Shown: positions 35,743 through 45,125 of the stretch, one piece after another
Layout of the letters: each line of letters opens with the position of its first letter
Position numbering within the stretch: position 1 is the first letter of the stretch
Assembly: GCF_900078315.1 (NCBI RefSeq)
Contig: NZ_FKBS01000014.1
Span: forward strand, 1,213,847 to 1,277,846
Reading direction: 5' to 3'
DNA length: 64,000 nt
Origin: Bordetella ansorpii
GTDB lineage: Bacteria > Pseudomonadota > Gammaproteobacteria > Burkholderiales > Burkholderiaceae_B
Notes under the pieces: model-generated
Databases searched by the model: none
What the model was told of the DNA's origin: nothing
What the model saw: only the letters and a program-made list of their open reading frames with translations
Translations under genes and position numbers: made by a program

Positions 35743-36081
35743 CTACGACAGCAGCAGCCACAGCCCCGGCAGTGCCGGAGCCGCCACGCCGAGCCCCGCC
35801 GCCCACCTCGGCCAATAGGGCAGCAGCAGCACCAGGGGCAGCGCGGCCAGCGTCAGCAGCGCCGACCAGATGCCCAATCCCATCGACGTGTCGCCCCAGT
35901 AGGCGATGCACGGCCAGGTGGATAGCGCCAGCAGCAAGGCGCCGGCCAAGCGCAGGCCATTGCGCAGCGCAGGAGCAGGCTCCTCGATGTCGAAGACCTG
36001 TTCGAAATGGCGTCCCATGGCCAGCGCCAGCGCCGCGAAGCCGCCATAGGCCAGGCCCAATGCGAAGATCGGCAGCATCAT
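35743..36081 (-). CDS. DUF3325 membrane protein of an iron-siderophore locus
   Basis: This 112-residue protein has four hydrophobic helices: IFALGLAYGGFAALALAMG, GLRLAGALLLALSTWPCIAY, GLGIWSALLTLAALPLVLLL, and a last GVAAPALPGLWLLLS. This fits DUF3325, a family known beside PepSY reductases and TonB receptors. It overlaps the PepSY reading frame end (36078-36081, ATGA), so they were translated together. Its function is not known; a helper of siderophore-iron reduction is inferred from this company. Confidence 0.85.
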   Translation of the reverse strand: MMLPIFALGLAYGGFAALALAMGRHFEQVFDIEEPAPALRNGLRLAGALLLALSTWPCIAYWGDTSMGLGIWSALLTLAALPLVLLLPYWPRWAAGLGVAAPALPGLWLLLS

Positions 36082-37676
36082 GCCTCGGCCTCACGGTGGG
36101 TTGCGGCGGGGGAGCGGGCCTGTGGCCGCCTGGCGGTCAGCGGGCGGTGCATGCCGACTTTGCGGGCAATGGCGGCCAGCGTGATGCCCAAGGCCAGCAG
36201 CGTCAGGTCGATACCCGCCAGCAGCGCGTTCCCCTGCTGTATCGCCTGTCCGAGATGGACCGTGCCGGTCCAGGCATTGAGCACGGGCGCCAGCCCGAAC
36301 AGGGCCGCGCCAAACCAGAGCTGTTCGCGCCATGCGGCGCGGTGAGGGCGCGTGGTCGCATGCAGCAGGCACAAGCCCCACACCACGAAGAACGCCTGGA
36401 TTTCCCTGCCGCTGCGGCCAGCAAGGTCGGCGGGAATCAGTCTGTTGGCCCAGAACAGCGCGCCGATCGCGGCGGTCATGCCGGCGATGCCGGCCACGTT
36501 CAGGATCTGCACCAGCCGGTGGCTGGCCGGCGTGCGCCCCAGCTTCTTGCGCTCGGGCTCGCGCTTGACCACCCAGAGCACCAGGCCGGACGCCGCCATG
36601 AAGGTGCCGGTCAGGCCAAGAAAGAAGAAGATCCATCGCACCAGCGGATCGGCAAAACGGATCAGATGCAGCGCCGTCATGACGTTGTAGACCATGCCGG
36701 GATCAGAGGCGTCGGCCGCAGCGGGCACGGGCAGGGGCTGGCCGTCCGCGCCGCTGAAGCGCATGCGCTCGGAGGCGCCGCGATCGAGCAGGCTGGCCGC
36801 CCCGCGCCGCCGCAGCTCCACCACCGCCGAGGGCGTGCCGGGCCGGGCGATCTCGATGGACGCGACCTGATCCGCGCCCCAGTTGACCTGGGCCGCCGCC
36901 AGCATGGGCGTCAGCGCTTCCGAGGTGGCAGGAAGCTGCTGCGCGCGCGGCGCGATCGGCGCCACGGGCGGCGCACGCCTGCCCCACTCGGAATAGAACG
37001 CCTGTGCGTCGCCTCGGTAGGCCGCATCGATGCCTCAGGGCATCAGCAGCGTCATCAGCAGCATCAGGCCCGAGTAGGTGATCATCAGGTGAAAGGGCAG
37101 GGCCAGCACGGCGGCCGCATTGTGCCCGTCCAGCCAGGAACGCTGGCCCTTGCGGGGCCGCAGCGTGAAGAAGTCCTTGAAGATCCGGCGATGGGTGATG
37201 ACCCCGCTGACGATGCCGATCAGCATGACCAAGGTGGCCACGCCGATGATCCAGCGGCCCGTGATGCGATCCATGCCGTACAGCTCGAAGTGAAAGCGGT
37301 ACAGGAAGTTGCCCGCGTTGCTGTCGCGCGGGGACAGGACCTGGCCCGTGCCCGCGTCCAGTATTTCGCTGGGTCCGCGCCGGGCGGTCGAGCCGGCTTC
37401 GCGCCACGAGGCTTGCACCACGGGATCGCGTGGGCCGGGCAGGGTGATGGTCCAGGACTGCGCACCGGGCGCACGCTGCTGCAGCCAGTCATAGGCGCGT
37501 TGGGCGGTTTGGGTGTCAGGCCGCGAAACGTGGGTCTCCGGCTCCATCCACAGTTGTATCTCCTGGCGGAAGTAGCTGGCCGTGCCGGTCAGGAAGATGG
37601 CGAACAGCAGCCAGCACAGGATCAGGCCGGACCACGTGTGCAGCCAGGCCATCGATTGGCGGAAGCCCTGCTTCAT
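36078..37676 (-). pseudogene. PepSY-TM siderophore-iron reductase gene interrupted by an in-frame TGA
   Basis: Reading from ATG 37676, codons run MKQGFRQSMAWLHTWSGL to LLMTLLMP and then hit TGA at 37037-37035. The same frame continues without any frameshift as GIDAAYRGDAQAFYSEWGRR to the natural end HREAEA at 36078. The joined protein of about 532 codons has the PepSY-TM layout: an N-terminal helix with the HTWSG motif, a periplasmic PepSY part, middle helices, and a C-terminal helix bundle. Relatives often have Trp at this place (MPWG), so TGG to TGA is the likely change. FpvG-type homologues reduce ferric siderophores. Whether this is decay, sequencing error or read-through cannot be decided here. 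Confidence 0.85.
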
Positions 37677-37993
37677 GTCGCGCTCCCATACAGGACCCAG
37701 GCCGCGGCCGAGACGATGATGCCGGGCGCGGCCAGCCAGCCCCACGCGCGCAGGGCGTTGGAGACCGAGAAGGCCACGATGACCGCCGTGGTGTAGATCG
37801 CGAACGACAGCATGGTGGCCGTCAGCACGGCGCTGGCGCGCGGCATGGGCAGCGCCAGCGAAAGCAGGGCGGTCGAGCCCGCGGTCAGAAGATACCCGCC
37901 CGCCACGGCCGCGCACAGCCTCGAGGCCACGCCTGCGCGATAGGGAAGGTCCGCTTTGGGATAGCGGTCAAGAAGCGTGCGGAGTGCCTGCAT
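37673..37993 (-). CDS. DUF3649 (iron transporter-like) membrane protein
   Basis: This 106-residue protein has three hydrophobic helices: LCAAVAGGYLLTAGSTALLS, VLTATMLSFAIYTTAVIVAF, and LAAPGIIVSAAAWVLYGSA. It is of the DUF3649 type that accompanies PepSY and DUF3325 genes. The stop overlaps the PepSY start (ATGA). The divergent FecI gene starts 152 nt away, with a Fur-like sequence between. It is the first gene of the minus-strand operon; a role in periplasmic iron handling is inferred. Confidence 0.8.
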   Translation of the reverse strand: MQALRTLLDRYPKADLPYRAGVASRLCAAVAGGYLLTAGSTALLSLALPMPRASAVLTATMLSFAIYTTAVIVAFSVSNALRAWGWLAAPGIIVSAAAWVLYGSAT

Positions 37994-38101
37994 GGTGGGC
38001 GGCCGGCGGACGGCGAGAGATGGAAGTCGACATCAAAGACAATCCGCGGCGCCGCATCCTGACGTGCGCCACGCAAATATTTTGCACTTAGAAGTAGAAA
38101 T

Positions 38102-38120
38102 AGTATTTGTTATCATTAGC
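38102..38120. promoter_or_regulatory. Fur-box-like site between the iron operons
   Basis: AGTATTTGTTATCATTAGC matches 12 of 19 positions of the Fur consensus, with the right half ATCATTAGC near perfect. It lies 25 nt before the FecI start in an AT-rich stretch, and could serve both divergent operons. Confidence 0.55.
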
Positions 38121-38145
38121 AAATAATGGGGAGTAGGAAAGCGGC

Positions 38146-38667
38146 ATGACCGGCAAGATAACGGGGAACCGCGCCGCCACACGCACGGCGATCGCGGACT
38201 GCCTGGGCGCGGTGCGCCGCATGGTGGGGGCGCACGTCGGCAATCAGCAGGCGGCGATGGACCTGGTTCAGGAGGCCTGCGCGCAGATGCTGGCGCGGCC
38301 CGATCTGCAGGGCATCCGCAATCCTGGCGCCTATCTCTACCGTGCCGCCGTCAACATCGCCTACAACGCCACCGCGCGCTACCGTCGCGAAGCCATCGCC
38401 ATGGAAACGTTGGCGGTGCATGTCGAGCAGGCCGTCGACGCGCGCGATCCGGCTCGTATCTATGATGATCGCAAGGCCCTGCAACGGGTCTCCGAGGCCA
38501 TCGATGCCCTGCCGCCGCGCTGCCGCGAAGTCTTCATCCTGTATCGCTTCCACGACCTGGACCAGGGCACCATCGCCAGCCAGCTCGGCATCAGCCGCAA
38601 CATGGTCGAGAAGCACGTCATCCGCGCCATGCAGGCATGCCGGGAAGCGCTGGCCGACGACGCATAG
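38146..38667 (+). CDS. ECF sigma factor, FecI-like
   Basis: This 173-residue extracytoplasmic-function sigma factor directs transcription of the siderophore receptor gene. Region 2 is seen at AAMDLVQEACAQMLARPDL and NPGAYLYRAAVNIAYNATAR, and region 4 at ALPPRCREVFILYRFHDLDQ and GTIASQLGISRNMVEKHVIRA (first residues quoted only). The length and pattern are typical of FecI. It is followed after 105 nt by the FecR gene and, convergently, the TonB receptor. Expression is probably iron-controlled through the Fur-like site. Confidence 0.92.
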   Translation: MTGKITGNRAATRTAIADCLGAVRRMVGAHVGNQQAAMDLVQEACAQMLARPDLQGIRNPGAYLYRAAVNIAYNATARYRREAIAMETLAVHVEQAVDARDPARIYDDRKALQRVSEAIDALPPRCREVFILYRFHDLDQGTIASQLGISRNMVEKHVIRAMQACREALADDA

Positions 38668-38772
38668 GCATGCGCGCAGCAGTTATCATCCCGAGCCAGG
38701 ATGGCATTGCACCGCCGCGCACCGGCTGCGTTGCAGAAGCCGGATCCTGTTCCTGTCTGCGGGGGCGTATGC

Positions 38773-39744
38773 ATGGCGGCTAGCCGCGATGATTTCAGCG
38801 AGGTGTCCGGCAATCCCGACGAGGCTGCGCTGCAATGGCTGATGCGATTGCGCGAGGCCGGTGACGGCCCGTCGTCGGCCGGGTTGCGGCGCGCCTTCTC
38901 GCTTTGGCTTCAGGCCGATCCCGCGCATCGGCAAGCCTATGAGAAGCGCGCCGCCGAATGGCAGGCGCTCGAGCCCCTGGCGCACCGATACCGTCTGGCC
39001 GCAGCGCCTGCCCCTTCGGCCCGGCGCCGATGGCTGGCTGGCAGCCTGGTCGCCGCGGGCGCGGCCTGTGCGGGCGTCGCCGCCTGGCAACTGTTGCCGC
39101 GGGACGGCGCCATCGAATTCGAACGCACTGCCGAGACTGCGCCGGGGCGCTCCGAAACCCTCGAGTTACCCGACGGCTCGCGCATCGTGCTGGATGCCAG
39201 CGCGCGCGTGGACGTACGCTACCAGGCGCGCAGCCGCGTGGTGGCCTTGCAGGGCGGCGCGGCCTTCTTCGATGTGGCGCGGGACGCGTCGCGTCCTTTC
39301 GAGGTCGAGGCGGGATGGGGCCGGATCACTGTGCTGGGCACGGCTTTCGAGGTCGAGCGTGCGCTGGACTTCACGAAGGTGTCCGTGCTGCGTGGCTCGG
39401 TGGGGGTGCGCCACGAGGCGGGCGGCTCGGTTGTGCTGACCGGCGGGCAGGGGGTCAGCCTGCAATCGCGTCACATGGGTGCTGTGCGTTCGGTGCCTGC
39501 GGACCATGTGGCCTCCTGGCGCAGTGGCCGCCTGATCTTCGAGGCCATGCCCTTGCAGCAGGTGGCCGATGCCCTGGTGCGCCGCGGCCTGGCTCAGGTG
39601 CGCGTGGCGCCCAATGCTGCGCAACTGCCGGTCACCTTCGTGGTGCGGACCGACGATGTCGACAGTGCACTGCAGGCCTTGCCGGACGTGCTGCCCGTGC
39701 GCGTGCAGCGCCACGGGGCGGAAATACGGGTGGCGCGTCGCTGA
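38773..39744 (+). CDS. FecR-like anti-sigma factor
   Basis: This 323-residue regulator senses the loaded siderophore receptor and controls FecI. The N-terminal DUF4880 part includes ALQWLMRLREAGDGPSSAGL and FSLWLQADPAHRQAYEKRAAEW (ends quoted). One membrane helix follows (WLAGSLVAAGAACAGVAAWQLL, about 77-97). The periplasmic FecR domain contains VRYQARSRVVALQGGAAFFDV (shortened) and RPFEVEAGWGRITVLGTAFEV. The STN-like end is also visible. ATG 38773 is preferred over the upstream ATG at 38701 because it begins with the family-like MAASRDDFSE. Confidence 0.92.
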   Translation: MAASRDDFSEVSGNPDEAALQWLMRLREAGDGPSSAGLRRAFSLWLQADPAHRQAYEKRAAEWQALEPLAHRYRLAAAPAPSARRRWLAGSLVAAGAACAGVAAWQLLPRDGAIEFERTAETAPGRSETLELPDGSRIVLDASARVDVRYQARSRVVALQGGAAFFDVARDASRPFEVEAGWGRITVLGTAFEVERALDFTKVSVLRGSVGVRHEAGGSVVLTGGQGVSLQSRHMGAVRSVPADHVASWRSGRLIFEAMPLQQVADALVRRGLAQVRVAPNAAQLPVTFVVRTDDVDSALQALPDVLPVRVQRHGAEIRVARR

Positions 39745-39792
39745 GGCCTGTGGCGGTGCGCGGCAGGGAACTGCTGCGCACCGGTTCAAGTC

Positions 39793-42360
39793 TCAGAACG
39801 TCAGTTGTGTGGTTAGCGTCACGCGGCGTCCGTTGCCCCACACCAGCGTCGAGCCCGAGGCAAAACGCCGGCGGTCGTAATAGGTCTTGTCGAACAGATT
39901 GCTGGCATTGAGCTGCATCTTCAACTGCATGCCGTTGGCCAACTGGTTCTCGTAGAACAATCCCAGGTCCACCAGCCCGTATCCGGGATTCCAGTCGGTG
40001 CGGGTATCGGGGTGGTAGCCGGGCGCGGTGGCCGGATCGCGCCAGGTGCCGTGCGACTTGCTCCACACGCGCCAGCCCAGGCCCACGTGTACCCGGCCCC
40101 GGTCCGCATGGTTGTACACGCGGACCTTGTTCCACAGCGACAGGCTGTGCTTCGGGGTGTAGGCCTTGCTGCGGCCGCGCGACCATTCGTCATCGGTCTT
40201 GCGGTACTCCGTGTCCAGATAGGAGTAGGAAACCGCCGCCGCCCACCAGTCGGTCATCATGCCCGACAGCGTCAGTTCCAGGCCCTGCGAACGCTCCAGC
40301 CCGCTGATGCCATAGCGGCAGTCGCCGGTGCCGTCGGTGCCGCCCGGCGTGCCGGGCGCGGGCGCCGCATCGGGGTCGCACTCCGAGTCGTCCTGCGTCT
40401 GGATGGGCATGTTGGTCTTGTCGATGCGGAACACCGCCGCGGTGAACATGGCGCGCGCGTCGAACAGATCCTGCTTCAGGCCCACCTCGTATTGCTTGCC
40501 CTGGATCGCATCCATGATGTAGTTGCCGCTCATGTCCAGCAGTGTCAGGCTGCTCTGCGGCGAGAACGAGTCTCCGTAGCTGGCGTACACGGTCGTGGCG
40601 GGCGTGATGTCATGCATGATGGCCACGCGAGGCGACCACTTGCTGACGCGTGACCGCGTCGTGGCGCCCGCCCCGTAGGCGCGGCTGTCGTATCGCGACC
40701 ATCCCATCGCCAGCATCAGGCGGGTCTTGTCGTTGGGCAGCGTCAGGGTGTCCTGGAAATACAGGTTCACGTCGTCGCGCCGCGTGGGATAGCCCAGCGG
40801 GTCGGCCCGGATGCGATCCCGGTGGCCCCAGTCGCTGTACTGCGGATCGTAGATGTTGATCGGCCCGGGATAGTAGGGCTGGCCCGGACGCGTTTCCGCG
40901 GCCACCACCCGGCCACTGCTGCGTGACGTGGTGTGGCCGTAGCCGAAACCCGTCAACCAGGCATGATTGAAATCCCCGGTATCCACGGAGCCGCTGATGT
41001 CCAGCCCGCCCGACCATTCGTGCGAGGCGCTCTGGCGGCCGCTGACATAGCGCTGCACGTTGCCCGCCGCATCCGGGCCGTTGCCGGCATTGAGCAGGCG
41101 CGTGTTCTGCCACCAGCCGTCGGTCTGCTGGTACGTTGCGTAGGCATTGACGTTGAAGTACTGCGACGGACGCCAGCCCAGGTCCCACAGCACGGTGTCC
41201 GTCTGGGTCTGGACGCGATCGTCCTTGCTGCCCCAGAAGAAGTCGCGCGGCACGTCGTAGTACTTGCCATAGTCGGGCCTGGACGCGCGCGTGATGCGCA
41301 CGTTGTTCTCCTGCTCGGGCACCGACTGCATGTCCATGCGCTCGTAGGTCAGGGTGGTGTCCAGGCGCGCGTTCGGCGCGTAGGTCAACGCCGCCAGCAC
41401 GCTCTTGGGGCGCTGCCAGATGTGGTCCTGGTCGTCTTCGTAACGGCTGTAGCTGCCCACCAGGCGGTACAGCAGCGTGCCTTCCTTGTTCAGGGGACCG
41501 GTCATGTCCGCCATGCCGCCGTACGAGCCCTGGTCGTCGACGTGGGTGCGCAGGATGTACTGGTCCTGCGCCTTGGGCCGCTTGTACTGGTAGTTGATGA
41601 TGCCGCCCGGTTCGGCCGCGCCGTAGTACAGCGCGGCGGGGCCGCGCAGCAGCTCGATGCTTTCCATGCTGTCGGCGCTGCGCGCGGCGGAGGCCCCGCT
41701 GTAGGTGCGCTGGCCGTTGATCAGCAGCTGGCCGGTGCTGCCGGTACTGAAGCCGCGCACATTGATGTCGCGCGACATGCTCTGGCCGGAATCGCCGTTG
41801 TTGCTGTTGGTGGTCACGCCCGCGAAGTACTCCAGCGTGTCGTACACATTGGCGTCGTTGCGGTCCTGCATCAGCTCGGCGCTGGCCTGGTTGACCGTGA
41901 AGGGCGTCTGGCGCGGCGGCAGCGAGGTCTTGGTGGCCACGGAGCTGGGCCGGTCGGCGATGTACTCGTCGATGGCGTCGGCTGTGATGGTGACGGGAGC
42001 CAGGGATGTGACGGAAGGGCGCACCGTGGCGACCTGTCCGCGCAGCGTCGCCGCCAGGCTAGTGCCCGCCAGTGCACGATCCAGCGCCTGCCGCGCGCTC
42101 ATTTCGCCGCGGATGGCAGGCGCCTGCAAGCCCGCGACCTGGGCCGGGTCGAACAGTACCGACAGGCCGGTATCGCGGCCGAGTTCGACCAGGGTGCGCG
42201 CCAGCTCCTGCGCGGGCAGGTCGATCTTGACGATGGTCTGGCTGGCCGATTCCTGCGCGCGCGCCTGCGCTGTGTAGGCGCTGCCGGTGGCCAGACACAT
42301 CAGCACGCCGAGCGTACGCGCCGCTGCGGCGTTGCGCCGGCGCTGTTTTTTATGTTGCAT
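39793..42360 (-). CDS. TonB-dependent siderophore receptor with signalling (STN) domain, FecA-type
   Basis: This 855-residue outer-membrane receptor has a signal peptide (cleavage near AQARAQ), then an STN domain (about 44-100, LARTLVELGRDTGLSVLFD and RGEMSARQALDRALAGT) for signalling to FecR. The plug domain (about 135-260) contains QTPFTVNQASAELMQDRN, INVRGFSTGSTGQLLINGQR and ELLRGPAALYYGAAEPGG. A 22-strand barrel ends in the classical C-terminal Phe (TLTTQLTF). It converges with FecR. The siderophore is unknown. An AT-rich stretch at 42430-42460 (minus strand) probably holds the FecI-dependent promoter. Confidence 0.94.
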   Translation of the reverse strand: MQHKKQRRRNAAAARTLGVLMCLATGSAYTAQARAQESASQTIVKIDLPAQELARTLVELGRDTGLSVLFDPAQVAGLQAPAIRGEMSARQALDRALAGTSLAATLRGQVATVRPSVTSLAPVTITADAIDEYIADRPSSVATKTSLPPRQTPFTVNQASAELMQDRNDANVYDTLEYFAGVTTNSNNGDSGQSMSRDINVRGFSTGSTGQLLINGQRTYSGASAARSADSMESIELLRGPAALYYGAAEPGGIINYQYKRPKAQDQYILRTHVDDQGSYGGMADMTGPLNKEGTLLYRLVGSYSRYEDDQDHIWQRPKSVLAALTYAPNARLDTTLTYERMDMQSVPEQENNVRITRASRPDYGKYYDVPRDFFWGSKDDRVQTQTDTVLWDLGWRPSQYFNVNAYATYQQTDGWWQNTRLLNAGNGPDAAGNVQRYVSGRQSASHEWSGGLDISGSVDTGDFNHAWLTGFGYGHTTSRSSGRVVAAETRPGQPYYPGPINIYDPQYSDWGHRDRIRADPLGYPTRRDDVNLYFQDTLTLPNDKTRLMLAMGWSRYDSRAYGAGATTRSRVSKWSPRVAIMHDITPATTVYASYGDSFSPQSSLTLLDMSGNYIMDAIQGKQYEVGLKQDLFDARAMFTAAVFRIDKTNMPIQTQDDSECDPDAAPAPGTPGGTDGTGDCRYGISGLERSQGLELTLSGMMTDWWAAAVSYSYLDTEYRKTDDEWSRGRSKAYTPKHSLSLWNKVRVYNHADRGRVHVGLGWRVWSKSHGTWRDPATAPGYHPDTRTDWNPGYGLVDLGLFYENQLANGMQLKMQLNASNLFDKTYYDRRRFASGSTLVWGNGRRVTLTTQLTF

Positions 42361-42490
42361 GTGGGGCTTCTCCAGTGCGAGTCATGAGGCTGACTGGAGG
42401 AAAGACACGCGAGCCCGCGAATTCCTGATATTGAGACCGATTTTTATTTGTAAAACTTGGGCGGCCGTCCCGGCCACCTGCAAGAGGGGC

Positions 42491-43663
42491 TTATTTGGAC
42501 AACAACCGCATCGCCTGTTCCAGCCCCGCCACCGTCACCGGAAACATGCGGTCCTGCATGATGTCGCGCATCAGCGCGATCGATTGCCGGTACTGCCATG
42601 ACGCCGTCGGTTCGGGATTCAGCCACACCGCCTTGGGCCACGCATCCAGCAGCCGGCGCATCCACACCGCACCGGTTTCCTTGTTGTAGTGCTCGACCGA
42701 TCCGCCCGGCTGCAGGATTTCATACGGGCTCATGGTGGCGTCACCCACGACGATCAACCGCCAATCGCCATTGAAGCGGCGCAGGATGTCCCAGGTTTCG
42801 AAGCGTTCGGTGTTGCGGCGCCGGTTGCTCTGCCACAGGTTTTCGTACGGGCAGTTGTGGAAGTAATAGACCTCGAGGTTGCGGAACTCGCTGCGCGCGG
42901 CCGAGAACAATTCTTCCACGCGTGCGATGTGGTCGTCCATGCTGCCGCCCACGTCCAGCAGCATCAGCACCTTCACGTTGTTGCGCTTTTCGGGCACCAG
43001 GCGCAAATCCAGGTGCCCCGCGTTGCGTGCGGTGCTGGCGATGGTGTCGTCCAGGTCCAGCTCCAGGTCGGCGCCATCGCGCGCGAAGCGCCGCAGCCGG
43101 CGCAGCGCCACCTTGAAGTTGCGCGTGCCCAGTTCGACCTGGTCGTCGTAGTCGCGGAACTGCCGCATGTCCCACACCTTGATGCCGGTGCGGTTGCCGG
43201 CGGAGTCGCCGCCCACGCGGATGCCTTCGGGGTGATAGCCGCCGTTGCCGAACGGCGAGGTGCCGCCCGTGCCGATCCACTTGCTGCCGCCGGCGTGGCG
43301 TTCCTTCTGCTCTTCCTGCCGCTCCTTGAAGAGCTCCATCAGCTTGTCCCAGCCGTGCTTCTGGATCGCGGCCTTTTCCTCGGGCGTCAGGCTTTTCTCG
43401 AACTGCTTGATCAGCCAGTCGATGGGGATGTCGCGGCCGGCGGGCAGGGCGGCTTCGATGCCGCGGTAATACGCGCCGAAGGCCTTGTCGTAGCGGTCGT
43501 ACAGCGACTCGTCCTTGACCAGCGCGGCGCGCGCCAGGAAGTAGAACTCGTCCAGCGTGGGCGACATCACGTCGGTGCGCAGCGCGTCGACCAGCGTCAG
43601 GTATTCCTGCACGGACACGGGCAGCTTGTGCGCGCGCAGGTGGTAGAAGAAGTCGATCAGCAT
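42491..43663 (-). CDS. VWA-domain protein, CoxE-like
   Basis: This 390-residue cytoplasmic protein has a von Willebrand factor A domain in its second half with the metal-ion-dependent MIDAS motif DVGGSMDDH near residue 238. The first half is a CoxE/YehP-like helical region (EYLTLVDALRTDVMSPTLDE near residue 20). A Gly-rich segment GGTSPFGNGGYHPEGIRVGG is near 135. CoxE proteins with MoxR ATPases help assemble metal enzymes such as CO dehydrogenase. Its gene follows the MoxR gene with 19 nt between them, so they form one operon. Confidence 0.9.
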   Translation of the reverse strand: MLIDFFYHLRAHKLPVSVQEYLTLVDALRTDVMSPTLDEFYFLARAALVKDESLYDRYDKAFGAYYRGIEAALPAGRDIPIDWLIKQFEKSLTPEEKAAIQKHGWDKLMELFKERQEEQKERHAGGSKWIGTGGTSPFGNGGYHPEGIRVGGDSAGNRTGIKVWDMRQFRDYDDQVELGTRNFKVALRRLRRFARDGADLELDLDDTIASTARNAGHLDLRLVPEKRNNVKVLMLLDVGGSMDDHIARVEELFSAARSEFRNLEVYYFHNCPYENLWQSNRRRNTERFETWDILRRFNGDWRLIVVGDATMSPYEILQPGGSVEHYNKETGAVWMRRLLDAWPKAVWLNPEPTASWQYRQSIALMRDIMQDRMFPVTVAGLEQAMRLLSK

Positions 43664-43682
43664 GGCGCCGCCGCGTCGGGGT

Positions 43683-44558
43683 CTAGCGGCGCTGTCCGCT
43701 GCGGGTCATGGCGGCCAGGCGTTCGAGCAACTGCATGTCCTGCTCGTTCTTCAGCAGGGCGCCGGCCAGCATGGGCACGGCCGTGGCCGCGTGCGCGTCG
43801 ATCTGCGCGGCGCTGGCGTCCTCGGCCAACAGCAGGCGCAGCCAATCCAGCAGCTCGGACGTCGACGGTTTCTTCTTCAGCCCGGGCGCCTCGCGCAGCG
43901 CGAAAAAGGTGTCCATCGCGGCACGCAGCACGTCCTGCTTCAGGTCGGGGAAGTGCACGCCGACGATGTCGCGCATGGTGTCGCGATCGGGGAAACGGAT
44001 GTAGTGGAAGAAGCAGCGGCGCAGGAAGGCGTCGGGCAGGTCTTTCTCGTTGTTCGACGTGATGATGACCAGCGGACGGTGGCGCGCCACCACGGTCTGC
44101 TGCGTTTCGTACACATGGAACTCCATGCGGTCGAGTTCGCGCAGCAGGTCGTTGGGGAATTCGATGTCGGCCTTGTCGATCTCGTCGATCAGCACCACCA
44201 CGGGCTCGTCGGATTCGAAGGCCTGCCACAGCGTGCCGCGGACGATGTAGTTGCGGATGTCGCGCACCTTCTCGTCGCCCAGTTGCGAATCGCGCAGGCG
44301 CGAGACGGCGTCGTATTCGTACAGGCCCTGATGCGCCTTGGTGGTGGACTTGATGTGCCACTGCATCAGCGGCCGGCCCAGCGCGCGCGCCACTTCCTCG
44401 GCCAGCATGGTCTTGCCGGTGCCGGGCTCGCCTTTGATCAGCAGGGGGCGCTGCAAGGTGAGGGCCGCGTTCACGGCCAGCTTCAGATCGTCGGTGGCGA
44501 CGTAGCGGTCGGTGCCTTCGAAACGGGTGGAGGTCTGGGATTCGGGATGAACGGACAT
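43683..44558 (-). CDS. MoxR-family AAA+ ATPase, CoxD-like
   Basis: This 291-residue chaperone ATPase has Walker A GEPGTGKT at residues 43-50 and Walker B VVLIDEIDKAD near 120. The sensor-1 region VIITSNNEKDLPDAFLRRCF follows, with the arginine finger in FLRRCF. ATG 44558 begins the family-like MSVHPESQTSTRFEG. It is the first gene of a two-gene operon with the VWA protein, as in MoxR-VWA pairs generally. The client protein is unknown; the molybdenum hydroxylase operon at the left edge is one candidate because CoxD and CoxE mature the CO dehydrogenase active site. Confidence 0.92.
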   Translation of the reverse strand: MSVHPESQTSTRFEGTDRYVATDDLKLAVNAALTLQRPLLIKGEPGTGKTMLAEEVARALGRPLMQWHIKSTTKAHQGLYEYDAVSRLRDSQLGDEKVRDIRNYIVRGTLWQAFESDEPVVVLIDEIDKADIEFPNDLLRELDRMEFHVYETQQTVVARHRPLVIITSNNEKDLPDAFLRRCFFHYIRFPDRDTMRDIVGVHFPDLKQDVLRAAMDTFFALREAPGLKKKPSTSELLDWLRLLLAEDASAAQIDAHAATAVPMLAGALLKNEQDMQLLERLAAMTRSGQRR

Positions 44559-44716
44559 GTGGCGGCGCAGTCGTTTAGGAGCCCTGGAACAGGGGCCGTC
44601 TACAGTATGGACCCTGATCAATTATCGTACAATCCACCCGTTTGCCGGCCGGGGCACCCCGCCGCCGGCAGCCCAGCTTCAGTCATCATTATTCCTACTA
44701 GAGAAGAGACAGACCG

Positions 44717-45112
44717 ATGAAGTTGAGATTACCCCTGGTGCGCCTGGCGCCCCTGTTTGTCCTGGTGGCCACCTGTGCCATCGCCGCCCCGGCAAAGGCC
44801 CAGGCGGCAGCTCCCGCGGCGCCCGCCGCCGCAGGGGCACCAGCAACTGCGCCCATCACGGGCAACGTGCAGAACGCGCGCGACAAGGTGTCCATGTGCA
44901 TCGGGTGCCACGGCATTCCCGGCTACAAGGCGTCGTTTCCCGAGCTGTACCACGTGCCCATGATCGCGGGCCAGAACGCCAGGTACATCGAGGCGGCGCT
45001 GAACGAATACAAGAAGGGCGCGCGCAGCCATCCCACGATGGATGCGATCGCGGGCAGCCTGTCCGACCAGGACATCGCCGATCTGGCGGCCTACTACAGC
45101 AACCTCAAGTAA
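44717..45112 (+). CDS. class I cytochrome c, periplasmic
   Basis: This 131-residue protein has a signal peptide (MKLRLPLVRLAPLFVLVATC then AAPAKA), an Ala/Pro-rich linker, and a single haem c site CIGCH (Cys61, Cys64, His65). The probable axial Met is Met108 in HPTMDAIAG. The C-terminal helix SDQDIADLAAYYSNLK is typical of class I cytochromes such as c4/c5. It is followed after 13 nt by a second cytochrome gene. The pair probably forms an electron carrier to a terminal oxidase. Confidence 0.9.
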   Translation: MKLRLPLVRLAPLFVLVATCAIAAPAKAQAAAPAAPAAAGAPATAPITGNVQNARDKVSMCIGCHGIPGYKASFPELYHVPMIAGQNARYIEAALNEYKKGARSHPTMDAIAGSLSDQDIADLAAYYSNLK

Positions 45113-45125
45113 TCGGGGCCGACAC

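Noticed and set aside
36965-37037. Frameshift between the two PepSY halves
   Set aside because: The two open frames are in the same register and are separated only by a TGA codon, so it is a nonsense change and not an insertion or deletion.
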